The notes under the pieces were generated by a model that saw nothing but the letters and a program-made list of their open reading frames with translations, was not told the DNA's origin and searched no databases. 64,000 nucleotides of DNA from Actinomycetota bacterium (GTDB lineage: Bacteria; Actinomycetota; Actinomycetes; Propionibacteriales; Propionibacteriaceae). The stretch is from the NCBI GenBank assembly GCA_020161015.1, contig JAIUOT010000055.1, positions 124,001 to 188,000 on the forward strand. Reading direction: 5' to 3'. Shown here piece by piece: positions 51,452 through 60,091 of the stretch (the first letter of the stretch is position 1; each line of letters opens with the position of its first letter). The translations under genes were made by a program, and so were the position numbers.

Positions 51452-52012
51452 ATGCCCACCGTCCCGCGGACGTCGGTGGCCGCCATCGTCGCCGCCGGCC
51501 GGGAGGTGCTCGCCGCCGAGGGCCTCGACGGGCTGACCATGCAGCGGGTGGCCGCGCGCGTCGGCGTCCGTGCACCCTCGCTGTACAAGCGGGTGCAGGA
51601 CCGCTCCGCGCTCGTCCGGCTGGTCGCGGAACAGGTGCTGGCCGAGGTCGGCACGCTGCTGGATGACGCGGCGCGCACCGGGGACGCCGAGCGCGACCTG
51701 CGTGCGCTCGCCGCGGCGCTGCGGGAGTTCGCCCGGCGGGACCCGTCCGCCTACGGGCTGCTGTTCACGCCCCTGCCGGCGGCGATGGCCCCGGCCCCGG
51801 CCCTGTTCGCCGCGTCCGTCGCGCCGGTGCTGCGCGTGTGCGAGGAACTCGCCGGCCCCGAGCGGGCACTGGACGCGGCACGGACGGTGACGGCGTGGGC
51901 GTCCGGGTTCCTCCGGATGGAGGCCCTCGGCGGCTTCCAGCTCGGGGGCAGCTCGGACGAGGCCTACGAGTTCGGCATCGGCCTGCTGGCCGGGGGCCTC
52001 TCCCGGGGCTGA
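51452..52012 (+). CDS. TetR-family transcriptional regulator
   Basis: A 186-residue TetR-type repressor. The N-terminal helix-turn-helix is VAAIVAAGREVLAAEGLDGL then MQRVAARVGVRAPSLYKRVQ; the C-terminal helical domain (TetR_C_33/WHG-like) includes DPSAYGLLFTPLP and AWASGFLRMEALGGFQLGG. AAGGAG lies 5 bases before the ATG at 51452, favouring it over the GTG at 51446. It likely controls the divergent yrdB-MBL pair and itself through the operator cluster. Confidence 0.92.
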   Translation: MPTVPRTSVAAIVAAGREVLAAEGLDGLTMQRVAARVGVRAPSLYKRVQDRSALVRLVAEQVLAEVGTLLDDAARTGDAERDLRALAAALREFARRDPSAYGLLFTPLPAAMAPAPALFAASVAPVLRVCEELAGPERALDAARTVTAWASGFLRMEALGGFQLGGSSDEAYEFGIGLLAGGLSRG

Positions 52013-52019
52013 TACGGCG

Positions 52020-52051
52020 ACGGCCGGACCACCCGAAGGTGGCCCGGCCGT
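52020..52051. terminator. Bidirectional terminator hairpin
   Basis: 14-bp stem with one A-C mismatch (52020-52033 with 52038-52051) and a CGAA tetraloop, between the convergent tetR and small-protein genes. Confidence 0.8.
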
Positions 52052-52064
52052 GCAGGGGATGGGA

Positions 52065-52334
52065 TCAGTTCGCCCGGTCCGCGGTGCCCAACCCGTGGCG
52101 CAGCGGATCGTTCGGGGGTGCGTCCACCGTCTCGTCCGGACCGGCACCGACCATGCCGTGCTCGAGGTGGTTGCGGCGCCCGCCCTCCGGGACGCTGTCG
52201 TGGCCCTGGTCGTCGGCCACGTCGCGTGCGCCCAGGCCGTGGGCGAGGGGATCGGTGGTGGGGTCGTCGGCCACCGGGGATTCGTTCTGCGTGTTGGGCG
52301 TACCCAGCCCGTACTCGTTGACGCTGTCGGTCAT
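52065..52334 (-). CDS. Small hypothetical protein with DPLxHGLG repeats
   Basis: An 89-residue, acidic, low-complexity protein. DPLAHGLGA near residue 30 and DPLRHGLGT near residue 78 are clear repeats, with related YGLGT near residue 8 and LEHGM between them. AAGGAGGT lies 4 bases before the ATG, a near-perfect ribosome site, and the stop is followed by a terminator, so it is a real gene. Probably intrinsically disordered; no function can be assigned. Confidence 0.75.
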   Translation of the reverse strand: MTDSVNEYGLGTPNTQNESPVADDPTTDPLAHGLGARDVADDQGHDSVPEGGRRNHLEHGMVGAGPDETVDAPPNDPLRHGLGTADRAN

Positions 52335-52425
52335 GGCTACCTCCTTGCGTGCACGTCGATTCGCGCTTCACCCTCGAAGTACCCGCCCCCAGCCACGAGC
52401 AAACGACGTGCCGCGCCCAGCGCCC

Positions 52426-52592
52426 ACCGCGGGTTTCGGCGCGCACCGGCGTCGGCCCCGCCACCCCCCAGAGGTCACCGCGGGTTTCGGCGCGCAAAAC
52501 CCCTCAATTCGGGCCCGCAGGCGCGTCGAAACCCGCGGTGACACCGGAGCGCGCCGGAGAGCCGGGCTCGTGCGCGCCGAAACCCGCGGTGA
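52426..52592. repeat. Nested inverted repeat of a 20-bp unit (family B)
   Basis: The unit ACCGCGGGTTTCGGCGCGCA occurs at 52426-52445 and 52475-52496 forward, and at 52521-52541 and 52571-52592 inverted. Gaps are 29, 24 and 29 bases, so the array is symmetric about its centre. It occupies most of the 357-base non-coding stretch 52335-52691. Confidence 0.85.
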
Positions 52593-52678
52593 GCGCGGAA
52601 TGACACCGGTGTAGTTATCCCCACTGTGGACAGAGCCTGTGGACAGCGGACGGGCGGCGCCCCCGGTGGGGGCGGCAC

Positions 52679-52684
52679 TAGCAT
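52679..52684 (+). promoter_or_regulatory. -10 box, leaderless promoter of the racemase
   Basis: TAGCAT, 7 bases before the ATG at 52692. Confidence 0.5.
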
Positions 52685-52691
52685 CGGGCCC

Positions 52692-53381
52692 ATGCGCTGC
52701 ATCGGCCTCATCGGAGGCATGAGCTGGGAGAGCTCCGCCCTGTACTACCGGCTGCTCAACGAGGGCGTGAAGCAGCGCCTGGGCGGCCTGCACTCCGCGC
52801 GGTGCGTGCTGGCGTCGGTCGACTTCGCCGAGATCGAGGCCATGCAGTCCGCGGGCCGGTGGGACGCGGCGGGCGACCTGCTCGCCGGGCAGGCCCGGGG
52901 CCTCGAGGCCGCGGGGGCGGACGCGGTGCTGATCTGCACCAACACCATGCACAAGGTGGCCGACACCGTCGCCGCGGCGATCGGCGTCCCGCTGCTGCAC
53001 CTCGCCGACGTGGCGGCCGACGCGGTGGTCGCGTCCGGACTCGGCACGGTCGCCCTGCTCGGGACGCGGTTCACGATGGAGGAGTCGTTCTACGCCGACC
53101 GGCTCGTGGCGCGCGGGCTCACCGTCCTCACCCCGGACGCCGCTGACCGCGCGCTGGTCGACCGGGTGATCTACACAGAACTCGTCGTGGGACGGGTGGA
53201 GGACGCCTCCCGCGCCGCCTTCGTCGAGGTGATCGGACGCCTCGCCGCGCGCGGCGCCGAGGGAGTCATCCTCGGCTGCACCGAGATCGAACTCCTCGTC
53301 GGTCCCGGGGACGTGGACCTCCCCGTCTTCGCGACCACCCGCCTGCACGCGCAGGCCGCGGTCGACTTCGCCCTGTCCTAG
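52692..53381 (+). CDS. Aspartate/glutamate racemase-family protein
   Basis: A 229-residue PLP-independent amino acid racemase. The two active-site Cys are in LICTNTMH (about 80) and ILGCTEIELL (about 195), and the N terminus CIGLIGGMSWESSALYYRLL is typical of the aspartate racemase branch. The ATG at 52692 follows a leaderless -10 box; the frame upstream lies in the repeat and box region and is not coding. It may supply D-Asp or D-Glu for peptidoglycan or act on a hydantoin-like compound. Confidence 0.9.
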   Translation: MRCIGLIGGMSWESSALYYRLLNEGVKQRLGGLHSARCVLASVDFAEIEAMQSAGRWDAAGDLLAGQARGLEAAGADAVLICTNTMHKVADTVAAAIGVPLLHLADVAADAVVASGLGTVALLGTRFTMEESFYADRLVARGLTVLTPDAADRALVDRVIYTELVVGRVEDASRAAFVEVIGRLAARGAEGVILGCTEIELLVGPGDVDLPVFATTRLHAQAAVDFALS

Positions 53382-53394
53382 GGGCCGGGCGCCG

Positions 53395-54579
53395 TCAGGA
53401 GATGGCGGCCTTCGCCTCGCGGGCCATGGCCAGTTCCTCGTTGGTCGGCACCACCATGACGGTCACGGGCGAGTCGGGGGTGGAGATCACCCGCGGGTCC
53501 TTCGAGCGCGCCTGGTTGGCCTGCTCGTCGAGGACGAAGCCGAGGGCGGCCAGCCGGTTCACGACCTTGGCGCGGACGACCGGGTTGTTCTCGCCGACGC
53601 CGGCGGTGAAGGTGAGTACGTCGACCCGTCCGAGGACGGCGAGGTAGGAGCCGATGTAGCTGAGCAGCCGGTGGCAGTACACGTCGAGCGCGAGTTCTGC
53701 GGCCTCGTCCCCGTCGTGGATCAGTTCGAGCAGGTCGCGGAAGTCGGTGACGCCGGACAGCCCGAGCATGCCGGACTTCTTGTTCAGCAGGTTGTCGACG
53801 CCGGCGAGGTCGAGGCCGAGTTCGCGGCCGAGGAAGGCGTGCAGGCCGGGGTCGACGTCACCGGAGCGGGTGCCCATGACCAGGCCGGCCAGCGGGGTGA
53901 GGCCCATCGAGGTGTCGACGGCGACCCCGCCGCGGATGGCCGAGATGGACGCGCCGTTGCCCAGGTGGCACACGATCTGGTTGAGCTCTGCGTAGTCGCG
54001 TCCCAGGACCTCGGCGACCTTCTTGGACACGTAGCTGTGGGAGGTGCCGTGGAAGCCGTACTTGCGGATGCCGTGCGCCCGGGCGGTCTCGGTGTCGATC
54101 GCGTAGGTGTAGGCCTCCCGGGGCAGGGTGGCGAAGAAGGCGGTGTCGAAGATCGCCACGTGCGGGACGTCGGGCAGCGCCTCGCGGGCGGCCTCGATGC
54201 CGGCGATGCCGGGCGGGTTGTGCAGGGGGGCCAGGGGGGAGAGCTCGCGCAGCCCCTCGAGCACCTCGTCGTCGATCACCACGGTGGAGCGGAACCGCTC
54301 GCCGCCGTGGACGGTGCGGTGCCCGACCGCCCGGATCGTGTCGAGCTCCGGGCCGTGCGCGTTGAACACCCGCACCAGGTAGTTCAGCGCCCGGGAGTGG
54401 TTGGGGAAGCCGCGGTCGACGTGGACGGTCTCCCCGTCCAGCTTGTGGTCCAGGCTGCCGGACTCCTCACCGATCCGCTGGATGATGCCGGAGGCCACCA
54501 CCGCCTCGGTGTCGACGTCGATCACCTGGTACTTGATCGAACTGGAACCACAGTTCAGCAGCAGGATCGGGGTGCTCAC
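53395..54579 (-). CDS. ackA: Acetate kinase
   Basis: Interconverts acetyl phosphate and ADP with acetate and ATP. The 394-residue protein has LLNCGSSSIKYQVID at the start, VGHRTVHGGERF, FDTAFFATLP, RKYGFHGTSHSYVS and the GVGENNPVVRAKV block, all conserved in AckA. It starts with GTG overlapping the pta stop, so both are made together and yield ATP during fermentation to acetate. Confidence 0.97.
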   Translation of the reverse strand: MSTPILLLNCGSSSIKYQVIDVDTEAVVASGIIQRIGEESGSLDHKLDGETVHVDRGFPNHSRALNYLVRVFNAHGPELDTIRAVGHRTVHGGERFRSTVVIDDEVLEGLRELSPLAPLHNPPGIAGIEAAREALPDVPHVAIFDTAFFATLPREAYTYAIDTETARAHGIRKYGFHGTSHSYVSKKVAEVLGRDYAELNQIVCHLGNGASISAIRGGVAVDTSMGLTPLAGLVMGTRSGDVDPGLHAFLGRELGLDLAGVDNLLNKKSGMLGLSGVTDFRDLLELIHDGDEAAELALDVYCHRLLSYIGSYLAVLGRVDVLTFTAGVGENNPVVRAKVVNRLAALGFVLDEQANQARSKDPRVISTPDSPVTVMVVPTNEELAMAREAKAAIS

Positions 54580-56684
54580 GAGTTCCCTCCTCGGGGGTCC
54601 GCCTGCGCCTGGATGGCGGTGATGGCGACGGTGTTGACGATGTCCTCGACCAGCGCGCCGCGGGAGAGGTCGTTCACGGCCCTGTTCAGGCCCTGGAGGA
54701 CCGGACCGATGGCGACCGCGCCGCTGGAGCGCTGGACGGCCTTGTAGGTGTTGTTGCCGGTGTTCAGGTCGGGGAAGATGAACACCGTCGCCCGTCCCGC
54801 CACCGGCGAGTCGGGCAGCTTGGTGCGGGCGACCACCGGGTCGACGGCGGCGTCGAACTGGATCGGGCCCTCGAGCGCGAGCTCAGGCATCCGCTCCCGG
54901 ACGAGCTCGGTCGCGGCACGCACCTTGTCGACGTCCGCGCCGGAGCCCGAGGTGCCGGTGGAGTAGCTGAGCATCGCTACGCGCGGCTCGATGCCGAAGG
55001 CGATCGCGGTCTCGGCGGAGCTGATCGCGATGTCTGCCAGCTGCTCCGCGGTCGGGTCGGGGTTCACCGCGCAGTCGGCGTAGACCACCACGCGGTCGGG
55101 CATGCACATCAGGAACGAGCCCGACACCACGCGTACGCCGGGCTTGGTCTTGATGAACTCCAGGGACGGGCGGATCGTGTTCGCGGTGGTGTTGATCGCG
55201 CCCGACACCATGCCGTCGGCCATGCCGAGGTGCACCATCATCGTGCCGAAGTACGACAGGTCCTTCAGCTTCTCCCGCGCCTGCTCCAGGCTCACGCCCT
55301 TGTGGGCGCGGAGCCGGGCGTACTCGGCGGCGAAGCGCTCGACGAGCTCGGGGTCGTTCGGGTCGACCACCTGGACGCCGAGCAGGCTCAGCCCCAGCTG
55401 GGTGGCGCGCAGCTTGATGGCCTGTGCGTCGCCCAGCAGGATCAGGTTGGCCACGCCGCGCTGGAGCAGGATGTCGGCCGAGGCGAGGATCCGGTCGTCG
55501 GTGGACTCCGGCATCACGATCGTGCGGCGGTCGGAGCGGGCGAGATCCTGGAGCTGGTGCTCGAACATCAGGGGGGTGACCACCTCGGAGCGGTGCACCT
55601 GGAGCGCCTGCAGCAGCGCCGAGGTGTCCACGTGCTCGGAGAACAGCCGGCGCGCGACCTCGACCTTCCGGGGGCTGGACGTCATCGCGCCCTCGAGGCG
55701 GAACATCCGGTCCGACGAGGTGTAGGTGCCGAGCTGGGTGAGCCCGATCGGCAGCTCGTTGTGGATGCTGTCGACGAGGGTGACGATCGTGTCGGGGATC
55801 TCGTAGCCGCCGAGCAGGATGATGCCGGCCAGCCGCGGGAACGAGCCGGACGCGTGCGCGAGCAGCAGGCCGGGGAGCATGTCCGAGCGGTCGCCCGGCA
55901 TGATCACGGTCGACTCGGGCGTGAGCCGCCGCAGCACGTTGGGCAGGGTCATCGCGGCCACCAGGATGTCCTGGCTCTCGCGGTCGAGCAGTTCGGGGTT
56001 GCCGAGCACGAGGTTGGCCTCGACGGCCTCGAACTGGGCGCGGACGGTGGGCGCGGCGAGCAGCCGGTCGGCGGGCAGCGCGGCGGTGACCACGCCGGGC
56101 AGCTTCGACAGTTCGGCGCGGACGGCGTCCAGGTCGGCCGGGTCGACCTCCTCGCTGGAGGCGCGGTCGATCCGCGACACCCGGTTCGCGATGACCGCGA
56201 TCACCTTGGCGTGGTGGGCGGAGAACTCGGCGAGACCGCCCTCGGCCGCGGAGCGGATCTCCTCCGGGGTCCGGTTGCGGCCGGAGACGACCAGCACCAC
56301 CGGGGTGTTCAGGTTGGCGGCGACGCGGGCGTTGAACGTGAGCTCTGTCGGCGAGGTCGTCTCGGTGTAGTCCGAGCCGAGGATCACGACCGACTCGTAC
56401 TTCTCCTTGATGCCGGCGAACTTCTCGACCAGGCGGTGCAGCGCGGCGTCGGGGTCGTGGTGGACGTCCTCGTAGGTGACGCCCACGGCGTCCTCGTAGC
56501 TCTGGTCGATCCCGGCCTGGCCGAGGAGGGTGTGCAGGATCGCGTCCTCGGACCCGCTGCGGACGACGGGACGGAACACGCCGACCGAGCTCACGGTCCT
56601 GGTGAGGGCCTCGATGATGCCCACGGCGACCATGGACTTGCCCGTCAGCCCCTCCGGCGCAGCGACGTAGATGCTGTTGCTCAC
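54576..56684 (-). CDS. pta: Phosphate acetyltransferase (long form)
   Basis: Converts acetyl-CoA and phosphate to acetyl phosphate and CoA. The 702-residue protein is the long bacterial form: an N-terminal P-loop BioD-like domain (IYVAAPEGLTGKSMVAVGI), a central DRTGG domain (about 215-325) and the C-terminal catalytic domain (about 375-695) with LEFIKTKPGVRVVSGSFLM, CAVNPDPTAEQLADIA and FPDLNTGNNTYKAVQRSSGA in its usual place. It starts with GTG, 6 bases after a TAGCCT -10 box, and is followed by ackA. Confidence 0.97.
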   Translation of the reverse strand: MSNSIYVAAPEGLTGKSMVAVGIIEALTRTVSSVGVFRPVVRSGSEDAILHTLLGQAGIDQSYEDAVGVTYEDVHHDPDAALHRLVEKFAGIKEKYESVVILGSDYTETTSPTELTFNARVAANLNTPVVLVVSGRNRTPEEIRSAAEGGLAEFSAHHAKVIAVIANRVSRIDRASSEEVDPADLDAVRAELSKLPGVVTAALPADRLLAAPTVRAQFEAVEANLVLGNPELLDRESQDILVAAMTLPNVLRRLTPESTVIMPGDRSDMLPGLLLAHASGSFPRLAGIILLGGYEIPDTIVTLVDSIHNELPIGLTQLGTYTSSDRMFRLEGAMTSSPRKVEVARRLFSEHVDTSALLQALQVHRSEVVTPLMFEHQLQDLARSDRRTIVMPESTDDRILASADILLQRGVANLILLGDAQAIKLRATQLGLSLLGVQVVDPNDPELVERFAAEYARLRAHKGVSLEQAREKLKDLSYFGTMMVHLGMADGMVSGAINTTANTIRPSLEFIKTKPGVRVVSGSFLMCMPDRVVVYADCAVNPDPTAEQLADIAISSAETAIAFGIEPRVAMLSYSTGTSGSGADVDKVRAATELVRERMPELALEGPIQFDAAVDPVVARTKLPDSPVAGRATVFIFPDLNTGNNTYKAVQRSSGAVAIGPVLQGLNRAVNDLSRGALVEDIVNTVAITAIQAQADPRGGNS

Positions 56685-56690
56685 CGGGTC

Positions 56691-56696
56691 AGGCTA
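56691..56696 (-). promoter_or_regulatory. -10 box, leaderless promoter of pta-ackA
   Basis: TAGCCT on the minus strand, 6 bases before the GTG start at 56684. Confidence 0.5.
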
Positions 56697-56796
56697 TCGC
56701 CGTCGGAGTAGTGGTCCGGACGGCGGACGGCGGAATCGGCCCTCGCCGGTGGCTGGTCAGGCCAATCGAAAGCCCTGCGGGTCGAACCGAAAGCGT

Positions 56797-57597
56797 TCAG
56801 CCCCTCGGGCCGGTGACCGAGGCCAGCCAGTCGAGGTCCGCCCGCTGGCCCTCGACCCCACCCGGCGTCTCCACGACCACCGGTGCCCCGGCGGTCGCGA
56901 CCACCTCTGCGACGCCCTCCGGGTCGCAGAACCCCTGGCCGAAGTTGGTGTGGCGGTCGGCGCCGGAGTCGAAGGCGTCGCGGGAGTCGTTGGCGTGGAC
57001 GAGGTCGATCCGTCCGGTGATCGCGCGCACCCGGTCGACGAGGCCGAGCAGTTCCATGCCGCCGGCGTGGGCGTGGCAGGTGTCGAGGCAGAAGCCGACC
57101 TTGTCGGCGTTGGGGGAGTGCGAGATCGCGTCCCACAACTGCGCCAGCCGGTCGAGGTGGCGGGCCATCGCGTTCGCGCCGCCGGCAGTGTTCTCGATCA
57201 GCAGGGGCACGTCGATGCTCAGCCCGTCGATGGCCTTGCGCCAGTTGTCGAACCCCACCGCGGCGTCATCGGTGGCCAGCACGTGGCCGCCGTGGACGAT
57301 GAGCCCGGCCGCGCCGATCTCGGCCGCGGCGGTGAGCTGCTTCTGCAGGTGCTGGCGGCTGGGGATCCGGATGCGGTTGTTGGTGGAGGCGAGGTTCAGC
57401 ACGTACGGCGCGTGCACGTAGAGGGCGACGCCCGCGGCCTCGGCGTCGGCCCTGAGCGCCTCCGCGCCTCCCGGGTAGGCGACCTTCGGGCCCTTCCAGG
57501 CCTGTGGGTCGCCGAGGAAGAACTGGCTGAGTCCCGCCCCGCGCGCCCTGGCCTCGGCGATCGGGTCCTCCTGGTCGACGTGCGCTCCCATCCGCAT
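56797..57597 (-). CDS. nfo: Deoxyribonuclease IV (endonuclease IV)
   Basis: A 266-residue AP endonuclease that cuts DNA 5' of abasic sites in base-excision repair. The TIM-barrel metal ligands are all visible: His in VHAPYVLNLAS, His in VHGGH, Glu in LLIENTAGG, Asp and His in LDTCHAHAGG, His/Asp in LVHANDSRDAFDSGADRHTN (in part) and Glu in VVVETPGG. The ATG at 57597 gives MRMGAHVDQED; the frame before it overlaps the ACT gene on the same strand and is not used. Confidence 0.93.
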   Translation of the reverse strand: MRMGAHVDQEDPIAEARARGAGLSQFFLGDPQAWKGPKVAYPGGAEALRADAEAAGVALYVHAPYVLNLASTNNRIRIPSRQHLQKQLTAAAEIGAAGLIVHGGHVLATDDAAVGFDNWRKAIDGLSIDVPLLIENTAGGANAMARHLDRLAQLWDAISHSPNADKVGFCLDTCHAHAGGMELLGLVDRVRAITGRIDLVHANDSRDAFDSGADRHTNFGQGFCDPEGVAEVVATAGAPVVVETPGGVEGQRADLDWLASVTGPRG

Positions 57598-57626
57598 GGG
57601 CAGCAGTCTAGGCAGGGGGTCGGACG

Positions 57627-58028
57627 TCAGGCCCGGCCGGCCGAGGACAGCCCTTCGAGGACGGCGAGCGCGTCCTCCGCCCGGTCGAAGGGAACCAGCA
57701 GGTGGTCGTGGTGGAAGCCGGCGAGCACGTTGCACGGGATGCCCTGCGCGGCCAGCGCCCGGGACACCGCCGCGGTCAGTCCCACCGCCTCGAGCGAGGA
57801 GTGCACGGTGAGCGTGATCCAGGCGAACGTCGCGGTGTGCTCGAGGCGGAAGGCGTCCGCGTGGTGCCGCTCCAGCACGAGCGTTGTGCCCTCGTCCTCG
57901 ACCACTGTCGCGAGCGCGGGCAGCGTCGACTCGCTCGTCGTGCTGACCACCACGTACTCGCCCGGCCGGCGCTCCGGACGCAGGCCGCGCAGCAACTCGT
58001 CCAGGTCCCTCACCCCGGGGTCTTCCAT
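57627..58028 (-). CDS. ACT-domain protein
   Basis: A 133-residue protein with two ACT-like modules: GEYVVVSTTSESTLPALATV (about 23-70) and FAWITLTVHSSLEAVGLTAAVSR followed by GIPCNVLAGFHHDHLLVP (about 68-130). The GFHHDHLLVP motif is characteristic of the ACT_3/ACT_7 stand-alone group, proposed to bind amino acids. It lies 29 bases ahead of the endonuclease gene and may be co-transcribed with it. Confidence 0.88.
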   Translation of the reverse strand: MEDPGVRDLDELLRGLRPERRPGEYVVVSTTSESTLPALATVVEDEGTTLVLERHHADAFRLEHTATFAWITLTVHSSLEAVGLTAAVSRALAAQGIPCNVLAGFHHDHLLVPFDRAEDALAVLEGLSSAGRA

Positions 58029-58089
58029 CGATCCTCCTCGCCCGTCCCAGTCTGCCCCCGGCCACGGGACGGGACTACCTACGGTGGAG

Positions 58090-58095
58090 TAGGTT
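58090..58095 (+). promoter_or_regulatory. -10 box of acyl-CoA synthetase gene
   Basis: TAGGTT; with AAGGAG at 58115-58120 before the ATG, a leader of about 25 bases is expected. Confidence 0.4.
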
Positions 58096-58125
58096 TGAGT
58101 CAGGTCCGGATGCGAAGGAGCTCAC

Positions 58126-59901
58126 ATGGACAGGGGTCATCTGGCGGTCAGGTTCGCCGAGGCGGCCGCGGCCCACGCGTCGCGCCCGGCCACGAGCGTG
58201 GACGGTGCCGAGGGCAGCGTCCGCACCTACGGCGAGCTCCTCACCGACGTCCGCGCCCTCGCGGCGCGCCTGGTCGCGCTCGGCCTGGAGCCCGGCGACC
58301 GGGTGGCGATCCTCGCGCCCAACCTGCCCGAGTGGACGCTGGCCGACCTGGCCTGCGCGACGGCGGGCCTGGTCTCCGTGCCGCTGTACCCGACCAGCAC
58401 GCCCCACCAGGTCCACCACATCCTCGCCGACTCCGGCGCCCGGCTGATCTTCGTCTCCGGGCCGGAGCAGGCGGACAAGCTCGAGGGGGTTCGTGCGAAC
58501 CTCCCGGCGCTGGAGCGCGTGGTCGGCTTCGCGGAGGTGCCGGGGGCGACCACCCTCGCCCAGGAGCTCGCCGAGGCGCCGGCCGACACGGCGGCGGTGG
58601 ACGAGCGCCTGGCCGCAGCGAGCGCGGACGACCTGGCCACGATCATCTACACCTCCGGGACGACCGGCGAGCCGAAGGGCGTGATGCTCACCCACCGTGG
58701 GTTCACCCACCAGGTGGACGTGCTGAACCGCTACTTCGACCTCGCCGACACCGACGTCTCCCTGTGCTTCCTGCCGCTCAGCCACGCGCTGGAGCGGGCG
58801 TGGACCTACGTGGTGGTCACCTCCGGCGCCCTGAACACCTACGTCCCCGACCCGCGGACGGTCGCGGAGGCGATGGTGCGCACGCGCCCGAACCTGCTGG
58901 TCAGCGTCCCGCGGCTGTACGAGAAGGTGTTCCTCGCCGCCCGCGACAAGGTGGCCGACTCCCCGCTGAAGCAACGGCTGATGGCCTGGGCGCTGCGGGT
59001 GGGCGCGGAGTTCCACGGCGCGGTGCGCGACGGGTTGCCGCGCAGCAGCTCGCTGATCGTCCGGTTCAAGGTCGCCGACAAGCTGGTGCTGAGCAGCATC
59101 CGCGACGCCATGGGCGGACGCAAGAAGGTGCTGGCCTGCGGCGGCGCGCCGCTGCGCACCGAGATCGAGGAGTTCTTCTTCGCCTGCGGGCTCCTGGTGC
59201 TCCAGGGCTACGGCCTCACCGAGGCGTCCCCGCTGGTGAGCTTCCCCTCCCCGACCGGCTTCCGCTTCGGCACGGTCGGCCGCGTGATCGACGGTGCCGA
59301 GGTGCGGATCGCCGAGGCCGGGGAGATCTGCTACCGCGGGCCGAACGTGATGACGGGCTACTGGGGACGGCCGGACGACACCGCAGCGGTGCTGGTGGAC
59401 GGCTGGCTGCACACCGGTGACGTCGGCGAACTGGACGAGGACGGCTACCTGCGGATCACCGACCGGATCAAGGACCTGATCGTCACCAGCAACGGCAAGA
59501 ACGTCGCCCCGGCCTCGATCGAGGGCCTGCTCGCCGCGGACCCGCTCTTCGAGTACACGCTTCTGCTGGGCGACAACCGTCCCTACCTCACGCTGCTGGT
59601 CGCGCCGTCCCTGCCCCACCTGGAGGACATCGCGCGGCAGCTCCAGATCACCTGGGCGCACCGGGACGAGTTGCTCTCGCACCCGGCGATCCTCGACGAG
59701 TTGCGCCGTCGCGCCGGTGAGCTCACCGCCAAGCTTCCCGGCTACGAGCAGATCCGCGACCTGCGTCTGCTGGTGGAGGAGTTCACCCAGGAGAACGGCC
59801 TGCTCACCCCGACGCTCAAGGTGAAGCGCAAGGAGGTCGAGCGCCGGTTCGCCCAGCTCGTCGACGAGATGTACTCCCGGGCCGGCAGGCCGCGCCACTG
59901 A
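58126..59901 (+). CDS. Long-chain acyl-CoA synthetase (FadD15-like)
   Basis: A 591-residue AMP-forming acyl-CoA synthetase. P-loop TIIYTSGTTGEPKGVMLTH (about 178-196), LPLSHALERAW, GGAPLRTEIEEFF, the A5 motif LQGYGLTEASPLVSF and the A8 region LHTGDVGELDEDGYLRITDR then IKDLIVTSNGKNVAP. The long C terminus ending in GLLTPTLKVKRKEVERRF is typical of the FadD15/AcsL group. AAGGAG precedes the ATG. It is distinct from the 559-residue ligase at 13.6 kb, so the cell has at least two chain-activating enzymes. Confidence 0.94.
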   Translation: MDRGHLAVRFAEAAAAHASRPATSVDGAEGSVRTYGELLTDVRALAARLVALGLEPGDRVAILAPNLPEWTLADLACATAGLVSVPLYPTSTPHQVHHILADSGARLIFVSGPEQADKLEGVRANLPALERVVGFAEVPGATTLAQELAEAPADTAAVDERLAAASADDLATIIYTSGTTGEPKGVMLTHRGFTHQVDVLNRYFDLADTDVSLCFLPLSHALERAWTYVVVTSGALNTYVPDPRTVAEAMVRTRPNLLVSVPRLYEKVFLAARDKVADSPLKQRLMAWALRVGAEFHGAVRDGLPRSSSLIVRFKVADKLVLSSIRDAMGGRKKVLACGGAPLRTEIEEFFFACGLLVLQGYGLTEASPLVSFPSPTGFRFGTVGRVIDGAEVRIAEAGEICYRGPNVMTGYWGRPDDTAAVLVDGWLHTGDVGELDEDGYLRITDRIKDLIVTSNGKNVAPASIEGLLAADPLFEYTLLLGDNRPYLTLLVAPSLPHLEDIARQLQITWAHRDELLSHPAILDELRRRAGELTAKLPGYEQIRDLRLLVEEFTQENGLLTPTLKVKRKEVERRFAQLVDEMYSRAGRPRH

Positions 59902-60065
59902 CGCGCCCCGCGGAGCCGTCCGGCCCGCAGGCCCCCTGCCGGCGCCCGAATTCTCCCGGTCCGCCCGCGCGCCCGCCGATGCGGTGGTTGGCTGGACGGT
60001 GCGCCACGGAGGTTCCCCCACGCCGTTACCGAAGGTCCCCGCGGACATCCCGATTCGGAATCTTA

Positions 60066-60084
60066 ATACCCCGGGGGGTATAGT
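60066..60084 (+). promoter_or_regulatory. CsoR/CstR-type operator overlapping a leaderless promoter
   Basis: ATACCCC-GG-GGGGTAT (60066-60081) is a perfect inverted repeat of the type bound by CsoR/CstR/RcnR proteins. The -10 box TATAGT (60079-60084) overlaps its right end and lies 7 bases before the ATG. Confidence 0.75.
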
Positions 60085-60091
60085 GCCGGCC

